Below are positions 36,919 through 48,992 of a stretch of 64,000 nt of DNA, in pieces (position 1 is the first letter of the stretch; each line of letters begins with the position of its first letter). A program made the position numbers and the translations under genes. The DNA is taken from contig VZRS01007509.1 in assembly GCA_013398055.1 (NCBI GenBank), positions 1 to 64,000 of the forward strand. Direction: 5' to 3'. A model generated the notes under the pieces. The model saw only the letters and a program-made list of their open reading frames with translations. It did no database searches and had not been told where the DNA came from. This DNA is from Ifrita kowaldi (Eukaryota; Chordata; Aves; Passeriformes; Cinclosomatidae).

Positions 36919-38319
36919 ATACAATATAGAGGATAAGAAGTGTGATCCTGCCTGTCTGTACCAAACTTGTCAGCTACAACTGCAGAGATGTTTTGTTCCC
37001 AGCAGAGACCATCCATCACCCAAATTAAGGCTCTGAGCTGCAGTTCCTTGGTAAAAGATGGGTGTTATTAGCTCCAAAGCTTCTGTGCCTGAAGGGCAAA
37101 AAAATTCACCAGCCTGTTCCTGTTGCCTTGGTGTGCCTGGCCCAGGGAGTGTCCCAGAAGCAGGAGCTATCTGCATCCCAGCACTAACTGCCTTCATCAT
37201 CATCATTATTATTATCACTAATAATATTATGTGATGGTCTCTTCTGTGCCTGCCTGCCGTTTCCTAGAAAGGGCAGGTCACTAAAGCATTAGAGGAAGAG
37301 CACACAGTGCAAGCACAGCTGGAGGAGATGGGAAAGCACTTTTGTGCAGGAATGATTCCTATTTTCCAGACAGTAGCTTTGCTTCCAAGTGGCAGCTGGA
37401 TCACATAGGACAAAACCAAAGAGCAGGAGCTGCTTTGATCTGCTGCATGGAGCTGGAGCATCTCACCACTGCAACCCAGAGGTCCCAGGGATGGCTCAGC
37501 ACAGAAGGATGCCTGTGCCTGCAGGCTGCTCTGCACATTTCCAGCCAGCCCCGTTGAAGGACACCTCACTCTTTATGTCAAGTTGTTCTTAATGTGTTTT
37601 CTTTCCTAGGTGGCATTTCAGGAAATACATAAATGTCACTGGTGTGCTAAATGAAAGACAGATGAAATACAGTGAAAGGCCCATAAAAATGAAATGTGTG
37701 TATGCCTCAGCCTCCCTCTTTTCCACTCACATTTTTCTTTCTTTTCATCTAGAGTGGAGCACCTACAGTAGAAGCAAAACCAGCAGGAAGGAACTGGGCA
37801 GACAGCAGGTGAGGAACAGGGCATGTCAAGTCATTTGCCTAAGCCCTGACAGCCCATGGGTTAGAGTGGTAAAATGTGTCAGTGCCAGTGCTGGTATAAG
37901 GTGTGTTTAATCAGAACAGCAGACCCGAGCTGTCCTCTCCCCTCCAGGGCAGGGTGTGCAGGGCCTGGCCGTTCCTACAGCTCCTCATCCCAGCCCCTCA
38001 CACCTCCTACTCTCCCTGGTGATCCCAAGGGACTGCATCCCCCAGCTCCATGTGTAACAAGGGGTAGCAGGGGTGCTGTATGTGTTTGTCATGGTTATCG
38101 GGAGCAGGAATGCTGTAGCCATCACTCCCAGTGCTGTCCCACTGCTTTCCAGGTCAGTAGGAGCAAACCTACACAGGGATGTGTGCCAGGGCTTGGGATG
38201 CTTTAAATCCTTCTGAATGGGGTGCTGTAGAGAGATATCAGCTCTAATACTGGTGCTTTTAATTATCCCACAAGTCCTTCCAGTGCCTTGAGTCACAGAA
38301 TTTACTTGGAGTGTCGATG
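36919..38319. other. Intergenic, short ATT/ATC triplet tract
   Basis: No gene is recognised. A short CATCATCATTATTATTATCA tract lies near 37195-37217. Confidence 0.5.
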
Positions 38320-38504
38320 AGGGGAAATGTTCACTGGCACAGGTTGCCCAAAGAAGCTGTGGATGCCCCACCCCTGGAAGTGTCCAAGGCCAGGCTGGAT
38401 GGGGCTTGGAGCAACCTGGGCCAGTGGAAGGTGTCCCTGCCCATGGCAGGGGGTTGGAACTGGACGTTCTTTAAGACCCCTTCCAACCCAAACCATTCTA
38501 TGAT
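38320..38504 (+). mobile_element. CR1 3' fragment
   Basis: GGATGCCCCACCCCTGGAAG, GGAGCAACCTGGGCCAGTGG, CTGCCCATGGCAGGGGGTTG, CCCTTCCAACCCAAACCATT and CTATGATT follow the CR1 3' end closely on the plus strand. Confidence 0.92.
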
Positions 38505-38600
38505 TACATGAATGACACACACTGGGCTTTCCTAGGTGAGGCATTTATAGGCACTGCAGTACCACGAGATGCTGCACTGGGGACATGCAGATCCATGCAC

Positions 38601-39619
38601 TGCGTTGGCATGGCCAAGTTTCGGCAGCAGTGGGCTACAGGGGTGGGTTCTGTGAGAAGCTGCCAGAAGCTTCCCCCATGTCCAGCAAAGGCAATGCCTG
38701 GCAGCTCCAGGATGGACCTGCTGCTGGCCAGGGCTGGGCCGATTAGAAATGGTGCTCATGCCTCTGGGTAACAGATTTAAGAAGAAAGGAAGAAAAGTTA
38801 TTGGGCAGGTGTAATTGTGGCCAGAGAAGAGCAGAGTGAGAATATGTGACAGGAACAGCTCTGCAGACACCAGGGGCAGTGGAGAGGGAGGGGCAGGGGG
38901 TGCTCCAGGCGTTGGAGCAGAGATCCACCTGCAGCCCATGGAGGAGCCCCCACTGAAGCAGGTGGATGCCTGGGAGGAGGCTGTGACCCCGTAGGAAGCC
39001 TGTTCTGGAGCAGGGTCCTGGCAGGGACCTGTGGAGAGAGAAGCTCATGCTGGAGCAGGTTTCCTGGTAGGACCTGTGACCCTGTGGGGTCCCACGCTGG
39101 AGCAGCCTGTTCCTGAAGGACTGCACCCCATGGAAGAGTGACCCACATTGCAGCAGTTTGTGGAGAACTCCTGCCCACGGGATGGACTCACACTGGAGAA
39201 GTTCATGGAGAACTGTCTCCCATGGGAGGGACCCTAGGGTGCAGCAGGGGAGCGACTCCTGTCCCTGAGCAGCAGGAGAAGCCACGGGGGATGAACTGAC
39301 CATAACCCCCACCCCTGTCTCCCTGCACCGCTGAGGGAGGAGGTGGAGCTGGGAAGGAGGGAGAGGTGGGGGGAAGGTGTTTTTGAGGTCTGATTTTACT
39401 TTCACAATCCTGCTCTGATGTTGTTAGTAATAAATTCAATTAATATCTCTAATCCAGGTCTGTTTTGCCCGTGATGGTATTTGGTGACTGATCTCTCTCT
39501 GTCCTTATCTCCACCCACGAACCCTTTGTTATATTTTCTCTCCCCTGTCCAGCTGCAGAGGGGAAAGATAGAGAGGCTTTGATGAGTGCCTGGCATCCAG
39601 CCAGCATCAACCCACCACA
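38601..39619 (+). mobile_element. Solo LTR of an avian ERVL-type endogenous retrovirus
   Basis: It starts near TGCGTTGGCATGGCCAAG and passes through GGGCTACAGGGGTGGGTTCT. A G+C-rich middle follows, with repeated GGAGCAG/TGTGACCC/CCCATGG units (38900-39220). Then come GTAATAAATTCAATTAA (poly(A) signal at about 39428) and CTGTTTTGCCCGTGATGG. It ends TCAACCCACCACA. I recognise this order as that of a common avian ERVL LTR. No ERV coding region adjoins it, so it appears to be a solo LTR of about 1.0 kb. The flanking pentamers TGCAC and CCCAC do not form a clear target-site duplication, so the ends may be off by a few bases. Confidence 0.82.
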
Positions 39620-42259
39620 CCCACAACTTTAGCTGGCTGTTATTTCAAAAATTAAACCCCCAAACAAAAAGGTGCAGCAGCTATTTAGTGTTTAGGTGAT
39701 GTGTAATGATGCAGAGCTTCGTGTGTGCCTGGGGAGGTTAGAGGGGGGTCTATAGCTCTGATTTCCTGGACCATATGTTACCCCAGATTTGCCAGGGAGG
39801 AGCAGCAGCGTGCAGAGATGGACACGCTTAGAGGACAATGTTTATTCCCTGAGACCTCATATCACCCTGCAGGATTATGTCTGATAATCCCAGAGTGATA
39901 ATGGGAGTGATTTTTGCTTCATCACCTTCTTTGCTTCAGCCTTGCTGGGAGGGGAGTGTTTATGTCACAACCTGACCGCAGAAAAGCAGGAACACTTCTG
40001 TTCTCAGTCACAGCCATGGAAACAGTTTTCTAGGGGTTTTTCTATTTATTTTATTTTCATCTCTCCAGCCTGAGGTTGCTCTTACTGCAACGAGTCACTG
40101 GGTGCATAAATAAGAGACAATACTTGGCTAAATGCACTGAGGAGCACAAAGAAACATTAAAATGTGCCAGGAATCAATATATTTACACTAGATTTCACTT
40201 CTGGTGATTTCAAGCTGTTCATCAAGCCAAAGCTGTTTTTTCCACTTTGTACATGAGCATTTATAAAATCGACATGTACAGCCTACAAGCAAGTGTATGT
40301 GAACATATTCCTGTGTCCCCACAATCTACCACCTTCCTGGAATTACTCCTCTGTGAGTCCAGAACAGATGTCGACTTTGTACTTCTAATAAATCCATCAA
40401 CTGTCCAGCTTTGCATGCAGACATGGTGTAATTTTTTGTTGTTGTTGTTTAAATTAGACGCAACACAAACAGAGGAAAGAATTCGTTATCAACAACCAAA
40501 AATGAGAGAGTTGTTTCACACACGAGTGTGTGAAAAGCCAGAAGGCAACGCGGAGATGGGAATCTGGTGCCTTGGAAAGTCTGCAAGCAGTTTTATGTGT
40601 CAGTCATATTTCACTGTCTTGTCCACTGTGTCATGAATCTCTCTCTGTATCTGCATGTAAAAATGCCACAGCCTAATTATTAGCTATTAATTATATGCTG
40701 GATTCAAGCAAGAATTACCATAATGTGCCACAGCATCCATAAATACGAGATCCAAGAGGGGCAGAATGGCCTTTTGTTTCCCTCTGCAGAATTATATGCA
40801 TGACCCAGTTTTTTTCTAATACTGCAGTGGCAGGAGAGATGTAGCATTGTTTGTTCCACACAAAATGGGGAGGGGGGAAGGGCTCTATTTTGAAATGTAC
40901 AGTAAATAAACTCTTGCATTGCAGAGTAAGACCAGAGAAAGGATGCTTGAGTCTCTTGCTCCAGTCAGCAACATTTGCAGAGACATCTCACAGTTAATTA
41001 TAACACTTCCCTGAACAGTTTGAGGCCAATCTCAGAACCCAATTTTCATTTTAAATACCCCTCTCCTACATGCTGGGTCTCCTGTTTGCAGTGCAGGTTG
41101 GCTTAACCTGCTGGTTTGGGTGGAGACCTGTGAGCAGCAGCCCCTGGTGTCTGTGGGGTTTGGAGGGGCTTGTGGCTCCCTGGGTGGCAGTGGAGAAGGA
41201 GAGGGCTCAGTGCTTAGGTTTGGATGCCTGTGGGACACCAAAGCTGGGAGGTGCATGATCCTTAACCCAAAACACCTCATTCTTCAAACTGTGTGGCCAC
41301 TGGGATGAGCAGTGAGAGAAAAGGCAGCCAATTCTGGCTGGGAATGAAGATTTGGGTGGCTGAATTTTCACAGCTGAGAACCCCCCACCCTGGGAGGAGG
41401 ATCCAGTTTTCCTGGAGAAATTACAGTGCTGGTCTAAGGGTGACTCAACAAAGGGAAAAGGGCAATGCAGTGATTATCAACCTCCCACAGGAGTCTAGGA
41501 GATAAATAAATACACCATGAATTCTTAAGAAACAGTCACAATGATGATGTAATGCTCAGAGAATGCACAGCACAGAAACCTATTTCTGTCCTTACAGAGA
41601 AAATCTGGGAAGAGCAGAGGAAAGGAAGGGAGCCCCAGAAGGGCACACAGCAGGGCCTGGGATACAGCCATGGCAGGAGAGCTGAGGAGGAGGTAGGAGG
41701 GGTTCTTCCAGTTATCAACAACAGTGAAAGTGAGGGATGTTATTTTAATTACCCACAACTGGAAATGAGACATAATCCCAGTCCAGTGAATCCCTAGGAT
41801 TGCTGCGGATGTTTCAGCTCAGATGGACAAACAGTACCTACATCAGGCTCTGACCATGAGGAGCCAGCTGGGAACTGGAGGGACACTGATTTTGGGAAAA
41901 GCTGTCACAAAGTGGCAAAATTAATCTTTCTCACAAACAGGGAGATGCAAGAGCAGGGGCAGAGGGATGCTGGACCCAAACCAGGTGATCTTGTCACACA
42001 TGGGGAACCTGTGGATAGTTCCTGGGGAAACAGGAGAACCAGTGCAGCAGGGAAAAGCCCTAAAGACACTGGCTGGTTTATCCTGCTGGGAGGAAGGCAG
42101 AAAACATGACCACTGAGCCCAACACCAGTGGCCCTGCTGCAAACCCAGGGCAGAGGGAGGTGGGAACTGCTGAGCTGGTTATATATTTACATCAAAAACT
42201 GCCCCACTGCAAAACCACACAGGAAGGCTCAAATGAGTTTCAGTGATCAAGGGTGGGAA
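39620..42259. other. Intergenic; candidate conserved block at about 40600-40920
   Basis: No gene is recognised. The 40600-40920 block is AT-rich, non-repetitive and holds several TAAT/ATTA cores. The end of this region (about 41880-42260) may contain further unrecognisable 5' sequence of the ancient CR1 that follows. Confidence 0.45.
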
Positions 42260-43515
42260 GGCAACAGGAGGATCTGTAAACACATCAGGAGACGAAAGAG
42301 GAAGGAGAGGAACCAAGGGATGACTTGGGAAAGGCCAGTGCTGCCTTCACAAGAAAGGTTCCTTGACATCAGCTGACTGACTGCAATTAACAGTTAATCA
42401 AAGCAAGGAGTGGAGCAGAAAGAAACCATCCAGAGATGGTTTATGTGGGACACAGGAGATGGAGTCAGCACAAGCAGAGGACGATCCCATGGGAGGTGAG
42501 CAGAGGAAGGAGTTGGGATGTTCTTCCCAGACGCCCTGGGCTCGGAAATACCCTGTGGAGCAGAAACCAGCAGGCACAATATCTCAGTTTAAAAAGTGGG
42601 ATTTATACACCAGGAGCCTAACGCTGAGTCTTGGAAAAGTCCCAGAACAAATTATTAAACAAACAGTTCATACAAAGCCAGAGGAGAACACAGGAATAAG
42701 AAGAGAAGGTGAATTTGTCAAAAATAAATTGCCCAAACCAGAGTAATGTTCGGCTCAGGTTCCCTCTTGGGCAGCTGAAATGTGCTGTGATTTAGGCAAA
42801 GCTTTGCAAATAGTCCCAACTAACATTTTACCAATTCTCTTAAATTAAGGAAATATGAGAAAGTGAATTTAGGAACAATTTAATAAAATACATCTGGAGT
42901 CACTGCAGATAGTTTTCAGTCACACAAGGAAGAGATTTTGAGCAGGGTCTTCCCGGATCAGACATAAAGGTGATTTTATTCAGCATTTTCATTGACTGAC
43001 TCAAGCGATGACCCACGGAATGCATTTCTAAATTATGCAGGTTGTCACAGCTGGATGTCAAGCACCTGGGAGGACTGGATGAGAATTCAAAATTACCAGG
43101 AAAAATTGGAGAAAAAGCCTGAATTGAATAAGATGAAATCCAGTAAATAACAGCACAAACTGTGGCTCTGACAGGAGCGATATCAAACACAGGGTACCCA
43201 CCGGGGAGCTCTTACCCAGTGACAGTACAGCAGAAATGGAAGGGGAACAGCAATTCACAAAGGATGGGGATGAGAAATGTGCAGTTGGGAAAACACCAAC
43301 AGAAGCAAATCTCCTTCCTGGATGCAGTACTGGACTGCTGTGTGTAAGCCAGAGGAGGTAATTGCTCAAATTGCCTCCATGCTGATAAGGTCTCAGCTGG
43401 ACCAAGTCTCCTATTTAGGCCACACTTTGGCAAAGATGTTAATTAATTTAAAAAGATTAAGATACGAAAAAGTAGAAAGGTTGGAGGATTTAACTTTGTT
43501 TTGCCAGGAAGTGGA
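42260..43515 (+). mobile_element. Ancient, decayed CR1 LINE with reverse-transcriptase remnants
   Basis: Plus-strand relics appear in the order of CR1 ORF2. First is a linker region near 42270-42340 (ACACATCAGGAGACGAAAGA). Near 42784-42843 the translation CDLGKALQIVPTNILPILL corresponds to the RT block usually written DFSKAFDTVPHxIL. GVPG-like and LFSIFID-like pieces follow near 42945-42995. The catalytic YADD box is at 43034-43045, where it now reads YAGC, so both aspartates are lost. The block GAGAATTCAAAATTACCAGG (43081-43100) and the segment to about 43515 continue the CR1 order. Divergence and frame breaks indicate an old insertion. The 5' boundary is uncertain. Confidence 0.78.
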
Positions 43516-45778
43516 AGCTGCGATAAAAAGGTCTTGGATACAGCCAATTCTTACAAAGAGCAGATATTCAAGTGTTGCAAGAGGAAATCACATTAAATTG
43601 CATCAGGGCAGCAGCTCCATCCCTGTTAACCTTTTCTCTGCCTTCTTCTGTCCCTTGTCCCCCAGCACACCTGCTTTGGGTGCAGGGACCTGAGCAGCAC
43701 ACAGGGCTCACTGTCTGCACCAAGGCTGAGCACAGCAGCAGGAGATACCTGCTGCCCCTTCTCCATCTCCCTCCCCTGTGTCCCCTCCTGCCCACGGTTC
43801 CTGGGCTCTGGCAGGGACATCTTGGCTGGACTGCCTCACCCAGCCACACAGATTTGAGCATTGCTGAGCATAGTAGCAGGGAAAAAGCAGCCATGGCTCT
43901 GCAGCAAATGCAGCAGGACAGGGGTCTGGAGCTGGATGGTCCAATTTAGGCACCAGATAATGTGTGTGTGGCACCCTTGGAGTGGGTCTTCCAGCCCCTG
44001 CCTCAGCCCTTTGGACTCTAATCTGGGCTCAAGCTGTTGGATATGCATCAGTTGAAAATAAACCCAGCAATAATTAAAACACTGTGCAACGCTTTTCCCT
44101 TTGGGGAGTGTGGGGGGGAGGGAAATCTGTTTGTATTTTTGGCCTGGTTTTCCTCATTTTCTGCCACAGAAAACAATTCTTCTTAATGATGACTGTTCCA
44201 CATTCCCGCTCGTGTTCCTCGCTTTTGTTAATGTGAAGATTTAAATGCACCATTTAATACCAACATGGGCCAATGAACTCATGGCTACACTCGCACTCCC
44301 CGGCTGCCAGGAGGATGCACGATTCTGTGACAGGCAATTAAAGATCCCATTATGGGACTACGGAATAAGAAGTAGATGATGTATTAAAACAAGGAACATG
44401 TTTAATTTATAAATCCAAGTTATTGCATGCTGTGAAGTGCTAGGGAGAGAAATGAATAAAGAAAGGACTTTGTAGAGCTGCTCGCTATTAAGTATTATAA
44501 ACAGCAATATATGTCTGGCTGTCAGAGCCTCCTGGCAGCTCTGCATGCCAGGCAGCCCTCTGCCTCCCCTTCCCCCAGGGCAACTAATTTCTTGTATTTC
44601 CAAATCCAATAAGAATTTTTGCTGCATTAGCCAAAACAACCCGTAGCCGCAACATCAAGGAGTGTGACGCGAGCGACCTGGCCTGGGGGATGGGATGTAA
44701 AGTGGAATTGCACGGTTTCGCTATTAAAATTCAGCCATGGTAATTAAAATTTAATAATAGAGACCTGCTCAGCACCTCAATGCTGTAGAGATGAATTTCT
44801 CAGGCATGTGCCTGTCCCTCCTGTGCCCGGTGTGGTGGTCCCAGCATTGCTCTCCTGGTAGCTGCATGTCTGGCTGGGAGAGTGGGCTGCCAGGGGCTCC
44901 CACATTTAATTTTTGGAGGGAAAGGGAGAGGTATATCATGTACATTATATAAATGATTGCATGGATGGCAACTGCTATGGATGGCCCATAATTCCAAGAA
45001 GGATTGATGCAGCGGGGTGCAGCCCTGGTGTGACAACCCCTCCAAGGAAGGCTGTCAGATCAGATTGAGGTCCTGAAGTACCTGAGCCCAATTCTCCAGA
45101 TGGGAAGGCTGAAGCCTCTCCATGCTCTGTACACACATGCTGCAGCAGTAAGTTACCCTCTGAAGAGTAATGCCTCTGGCCACAGCAGCTCTGGGGACAG
45201 AGGGATCATACGAGGAACACTAGCCTGGCATGACCCAGCCGCCTGATCAGAGGAAATCCCAGAGAGAAGTCAGGGAGACAGATAACGGGAGGGCAAGACA
45301 GCGAGCAAGACATCTCCGATCCACAGGGAGGGCTGGGAGAGGAAACGGCCCATTAGCAGCGTCTGGGGGAATCAAAGAGCCATTATGCACCGGGCTCTGC
45401 ATCCAGCTTTCTCAGCGTGCTTCCACCTCCTTGGGGACACTGCTCCAGCCCCTCACCTCCTTACGTCAATGCATTTCCCAGCAGATTTCCCCATCTGTTT
45501 ATCATCTCTGGTGGTGAAGGGTCTCATGGGGAGCTCTGCCTGCTCTGCATCTGCTCTTGTGACAGGCTCCATTCTGTCTGAGAGAGATGAATGAGCAGCC
45601 CTGGGGCGGGGAAGTCCTGGGAATAAATACTCTGGTCTGGGGAAGGGACCTTTCTATGGTGAGGGTGAGACCCTGCACTGCTGCTGTGGTAAGCTGGAGA
45701 AGAATGGGAGCCAAGGGGGTCTTTGTCTACATCCACAGAAAAGCAATGACATGTTCCTACATGTCTCACTTCACATGA
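43516..45778. other. Intergenic; candidate conserved noncoding block at about 44200-44780
   Basis: No gene is recognised. The 44200-44780 block is AT-rich but keeps scattered CpGs (for example 44646-44675) and many TAAT/ATTA cores, unlike decayed repeat sequence. Confidence 0.45.
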
Positions 45779-46330
45779 ATCACAGAATGGTTTGGGTTGG
45801 AAGAAAGTCTAAAGATCATCTCGTTCCAACCCCTCTGCCATGGGTAGGGATGCTGGACCAGGTTGCTCCAAACCCCATCCAACCTGGCCTTGCACACTTC
45901 CACGGATCCACAGCTTCTCTGGGCAATCTGGGCCAGTACCTCACCACCCTCTGAGTACAGAATTTCTTCTTAACATCTAGAGTACAGAATTTCTTCTTAA
46001 CATCTAGCCTAAAACTCTTGTCTCTTAGTTTAAAACACCCTCCCTTGTCCTGTCAGTAATTCGTGTAAGCAGTTGCTCTCCGTCTTTTTTATAAGCTCTC
46101 TTCAATTCCTGGAAAGCTCTCTAAGGTCTTCCCAGAGCCTTCTCTTCTCCAGGCTGATCCACCCCAACTCCCCCCATCTGTCTGAAAAGGAGAGGTGCTC
46201 CAGCCCTCTGAGCTTCTTTGTGGTCTCCTCTGGACCTGCTCCAACAGGTCCATGTCTTTCTTGTCCTGAGGACCCCAGATCTGGACACAGCACTCCAGGT
46301 GGGGTCTCACGAGGGCCCGTAAGGATCCCG
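45779..46330 (-). mobile_element. CR1 3' fragment with internal 27-bp duplication
   Basis: The plus strand starts AATCACAGAATGGTTTGGGT, then runs through CTCCAGGCTGATCCACCCCA, GGAGAGGTGCTCCAGCCCTC, CTCCAACAGGTCCATGTCTT and CTCCAGGTGGGGTCTCACGA. This is a long, well-preserved antisense CR1 3' region. A 27-bp tandem duplication lies inside it. Confidence 0.93.
45954..46007. repeat. 27-bp perfect tandem duplication inside CR1
   Basis: Bases 45954-45980 are repeated exactly at 45981-46007; the unit begins AGTACAGAATTTCTTCTT. CR1 has a single copy of this block, so the duplication arose after insertion or is an assembly or sequencing effect. Confidence 0.9.
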
Positions 46331-47296
46331 TTCTCCCTGGGTATTTTTTAGGGAGGAACATTATTCTGCCTTTTCCCCACCAAAGGCAATGCCCATCTCC
46401 TGACACACTTGTTGGCCAAAGGACTCATACACAGCAAAGGAAGGCGATTAACAGATCCTGGACCAAACATGCCCCACACCAAACTGTCTCTGAGAGTTGG
46501 CTCCAGGGGGACACAAGGGGAAACAACCAGCAAGCCAGGATGCAGAAGTCCAAATGACGCAAAGCTCAGCTGCTTGCATTGCACAAGCGCCCTGACTCCT
46601 CAGAATGGCTGTGTAAACAGAATGTGTATTGAAGGACATCTCACCCAGGCAGCCAAAGGGACTCCCAAAGCCAGAAGGGACACATTTCCCCTTCCCTCCT
46701 ATCAGTACCATGGCCACTGGAGGACACAGAAGCCCCTAACTCCTGAGGGTTTTGCACTGACATACTGGTGTGAAAAGCCCGATGTCCCCCCATGTTCCCC
46801 AAGTCCCTGCCTCGGCACTGGGTGGTGCAGGTTTTCCTGTGAGAGCTGTTCTGCTGTTCTTGGTTATATCACTGACCTACATCACTGTCTGAGCTTCCAC
46901 ATCCACATTAACATCCCAAATAAGTAGATTCTCCTCGCTAAGGTGTGGGTATGGTCCCCTAGAAGGGACTTTCCAAACCATTACAAAGTAAAAGTCCCTG
47001 TGACTCGGGCAAGTCCACAAGGCACTTGCTGGCTCCTCACTCTCTCTGACTGGATACTGTGAGGATATTTACGGACTTCATCCAGGGCAAATGCCACAGT
47101 CCTGTGTCTGCAACCCCCAGGCTGGGGGTGACTGGTGGGGAAGCAGCTGTGCAGAAAGGACCTCGAGTCAGCAATGCATCATCACAGCAAAGAAGGCAAA
47201 CAGGCCCTCGGGCTGCATTAGGCAGAGCATTGCCAGCAGGTTGAGGAAGGCAATTCCTCCCCTCTGCTCAGCCCTGCTGATACCATGACTGGATAT
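46331..47296. other. Intergenic, nothing recognised
   Basis: A 172-codon open frame (46409-46927, plus) has no recognisable domain, signal peptide or splice context. I regard it as chance. Confidence 0.5.
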
Positions 47297-47793
47297 TGCA
47301 ACAGCCTCCAGTACAAGAGAGATGGGGACACATGGGAAAGAGTCCAGGGAAAGGCCATCAAGGCAGTCGGAGCTCACACAGCCCTGTGGGATCACACAGC
47401 CTGGGAGGGGAGGCTGAGCATGCAGGGCTGGAGAAGAGAAGCTCTGGTGGGGACCTGGCAGTGACTCTCAATACCAGAAAGGAGGATATGGAGATGGTAA
47501 AGTCAAGCTGTACACAGAGGTGCACGAGGGGAACACAACGGACACTGGACACAAGCTGAAACTAGGGAGGTTCAGACTGGATATGAGAAAAAGTATTCTC
47601 ACTATGAGGAGGAGAGTTCAGCACTGATACAGGATGTCCAGAAAGGCTGTGCTGCCTCCAACCTTGGAGGTTTCCAAGACCCGATTCAACAAAGCCCTGA
47701 GCAACCTGGTCTGACCCCAGAACTGGCAGGATGACGAGGTTGGGCCGGAGACCTCCTGCAGTCCCTTCCCACATGAGCTGTCCTGTCATCCTA
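47297..47793 (+). mobile_element. CR1 3' region, diverged
   Basis: ATTGCAACAGCCTCCAGTAC, GGCCATCAAGGCAGTCGGAG, GAGAAGAGAAGCTCTGG, ACTAGGGAGGTTCAGACTGG, CCTTGGAGGTTTCCAAGACC, GAGCAACCTGGTCTGACC and the end near TGTCCTGTCATCCTA follow the CR1 3' order. This is an older copy, about 0.5 kb. Confidence 0.8.
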
Positions 47794-48377
47794 CAGTGCC
47801 CAGGGCCATCCTGTGCCCAAGACACACAGTGCATCTGCGGCTCAGCAGTGCCAAATCCTGGCTTTCCTCTCTAGGAACAGCACTGGTGACTGCATCTCCT
47901 CCCCTGCTGGGGGACCTCCACCAAACCCACAGCTACCACATGGCCAAAAGCTGCCTCCTCCAGCACTAGCAGGGAGAGGGGGAGTGGGGAGCCTCCCGGC
48001 GCTCTCCCAGGCATCCCTAACCACAGCACATTGTTCTGGGCATCACACAATAACCCCAGACAGAGCAGGGCGTCGTGGGGGTGTGGGATCCACAGTCACG
48101 TCCGGGCTGCTGCACGTCACCCCCAGGAACAAAGCCTTGCGGGAGGGCAGGAGGCTGAGTGCCTGGTGTGGGGTGCAGGAGGGAAGAGAAGGGCAGCTCT
48201 TCTTCCTCTGTCACAATCAGAATTTGATTATCCAAACCCAGCGATCATAAAAGTCCCCCACTCATCTGGTAACAATAACAAGCCAGGGAACAGCTTGTCC
48301 TCGCCTGGCACCACGTCATTCACCAGGCCATGCAGCCAGAGTGCACCTCCCCATGCTCCTGATCCGGGTCCATGCTC
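47794..48377. other. Intergenic, nothing recognised
   Basis: Moderately GC-rich. A 145-codon open frame (47813-48250) overlaps equally long frames in other phases and is not supported as a gene. Confidence 0.5.
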
Positions 48378-48690
48378 TCTGCAGCTACCTGCAAAGGTTG
48401 CAGCAAGGTGGGGTCAGCCTCTTCTCCCAGGTAACTAATGACAGGATTAGCCTCAAGCTGCACCAGGGGAGGTTCAGGTTGGACATCAGAAGGAATTCTT
48501 CATGGAAAGGGTTGCTAAACATTGGAATGGATTGCCCAGTGGGGTGGTGGAGTCACTGGCCTGGAGGTGTTTAGGGAAGGACTGGACATGGCACTCAGTG
48601 CCATGGTCTGGTTGACAAGGCGGTGATTGGCCATAGGTTTGGCTCGATGATCTCAGAGCTCTTCTCCAACCCAGCTGATTCTGTGAGTCT
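48378..48690 (+). mobile_element. CR1 3' fragment
   Basis: GGGTTGCTAAACATTGGAAT, GGCACTCAGTGCCATGGTCT, GGTTTGGCTCGATGATCTCA, CTTCTCCAACCCAGCTGATT and CTGTGAGTCTGAGTC match the CR1 3' end on the plus strand. Confidence 0.9.
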
Positions 48691-48944
48691 GAGTCACTCC
48701 TCTCCCACTCCTGCTTGAGCACAAGGTGAGCCTGGTGTTGGAAACTGAAGGTCTACAAGTTCCTGAATCAAACTCCTCTCACTCCGTGACCTTGAGACCT
48801 GGGCTCAGCACAATCAGTATCAGAAATTGTGCATGAAAAATGGGCTGCCCTTGGGTTTTGAATCCATTTCGTGAGTCTTATTCTGAGAGAGGACAATATG
48901 GGGTTCCTGCTATGGGCATCACTGATGAGTACTGGCTAATGGGG

Positions 48945-48992
48945 TGGATGGATGGATGGATGGATGGATGGATGGATGGATGGATGGATGGA
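48945..48992. repeat. (TGGA)12 microsatellite
   Basis: Twelve uninterrupted TGGA units over 48 bases. It produces spurious long open frames on both strands. Confidence 0.97.

Noticed and set aside
38743..39405. 220-codon minus-strand open frame
   Set aside because: It is the antisense of the repeated G+C-rich middle of the ERVL-type LTR. The repetition explains the lack of stops, and no domain is visible.
46409..46927. 172-codon plus-strand open frame with several cysteines
   Set aside because: No regular cysteine spacing, no domain, and it begins just after a CR1 fragment. Not supported as a gene.
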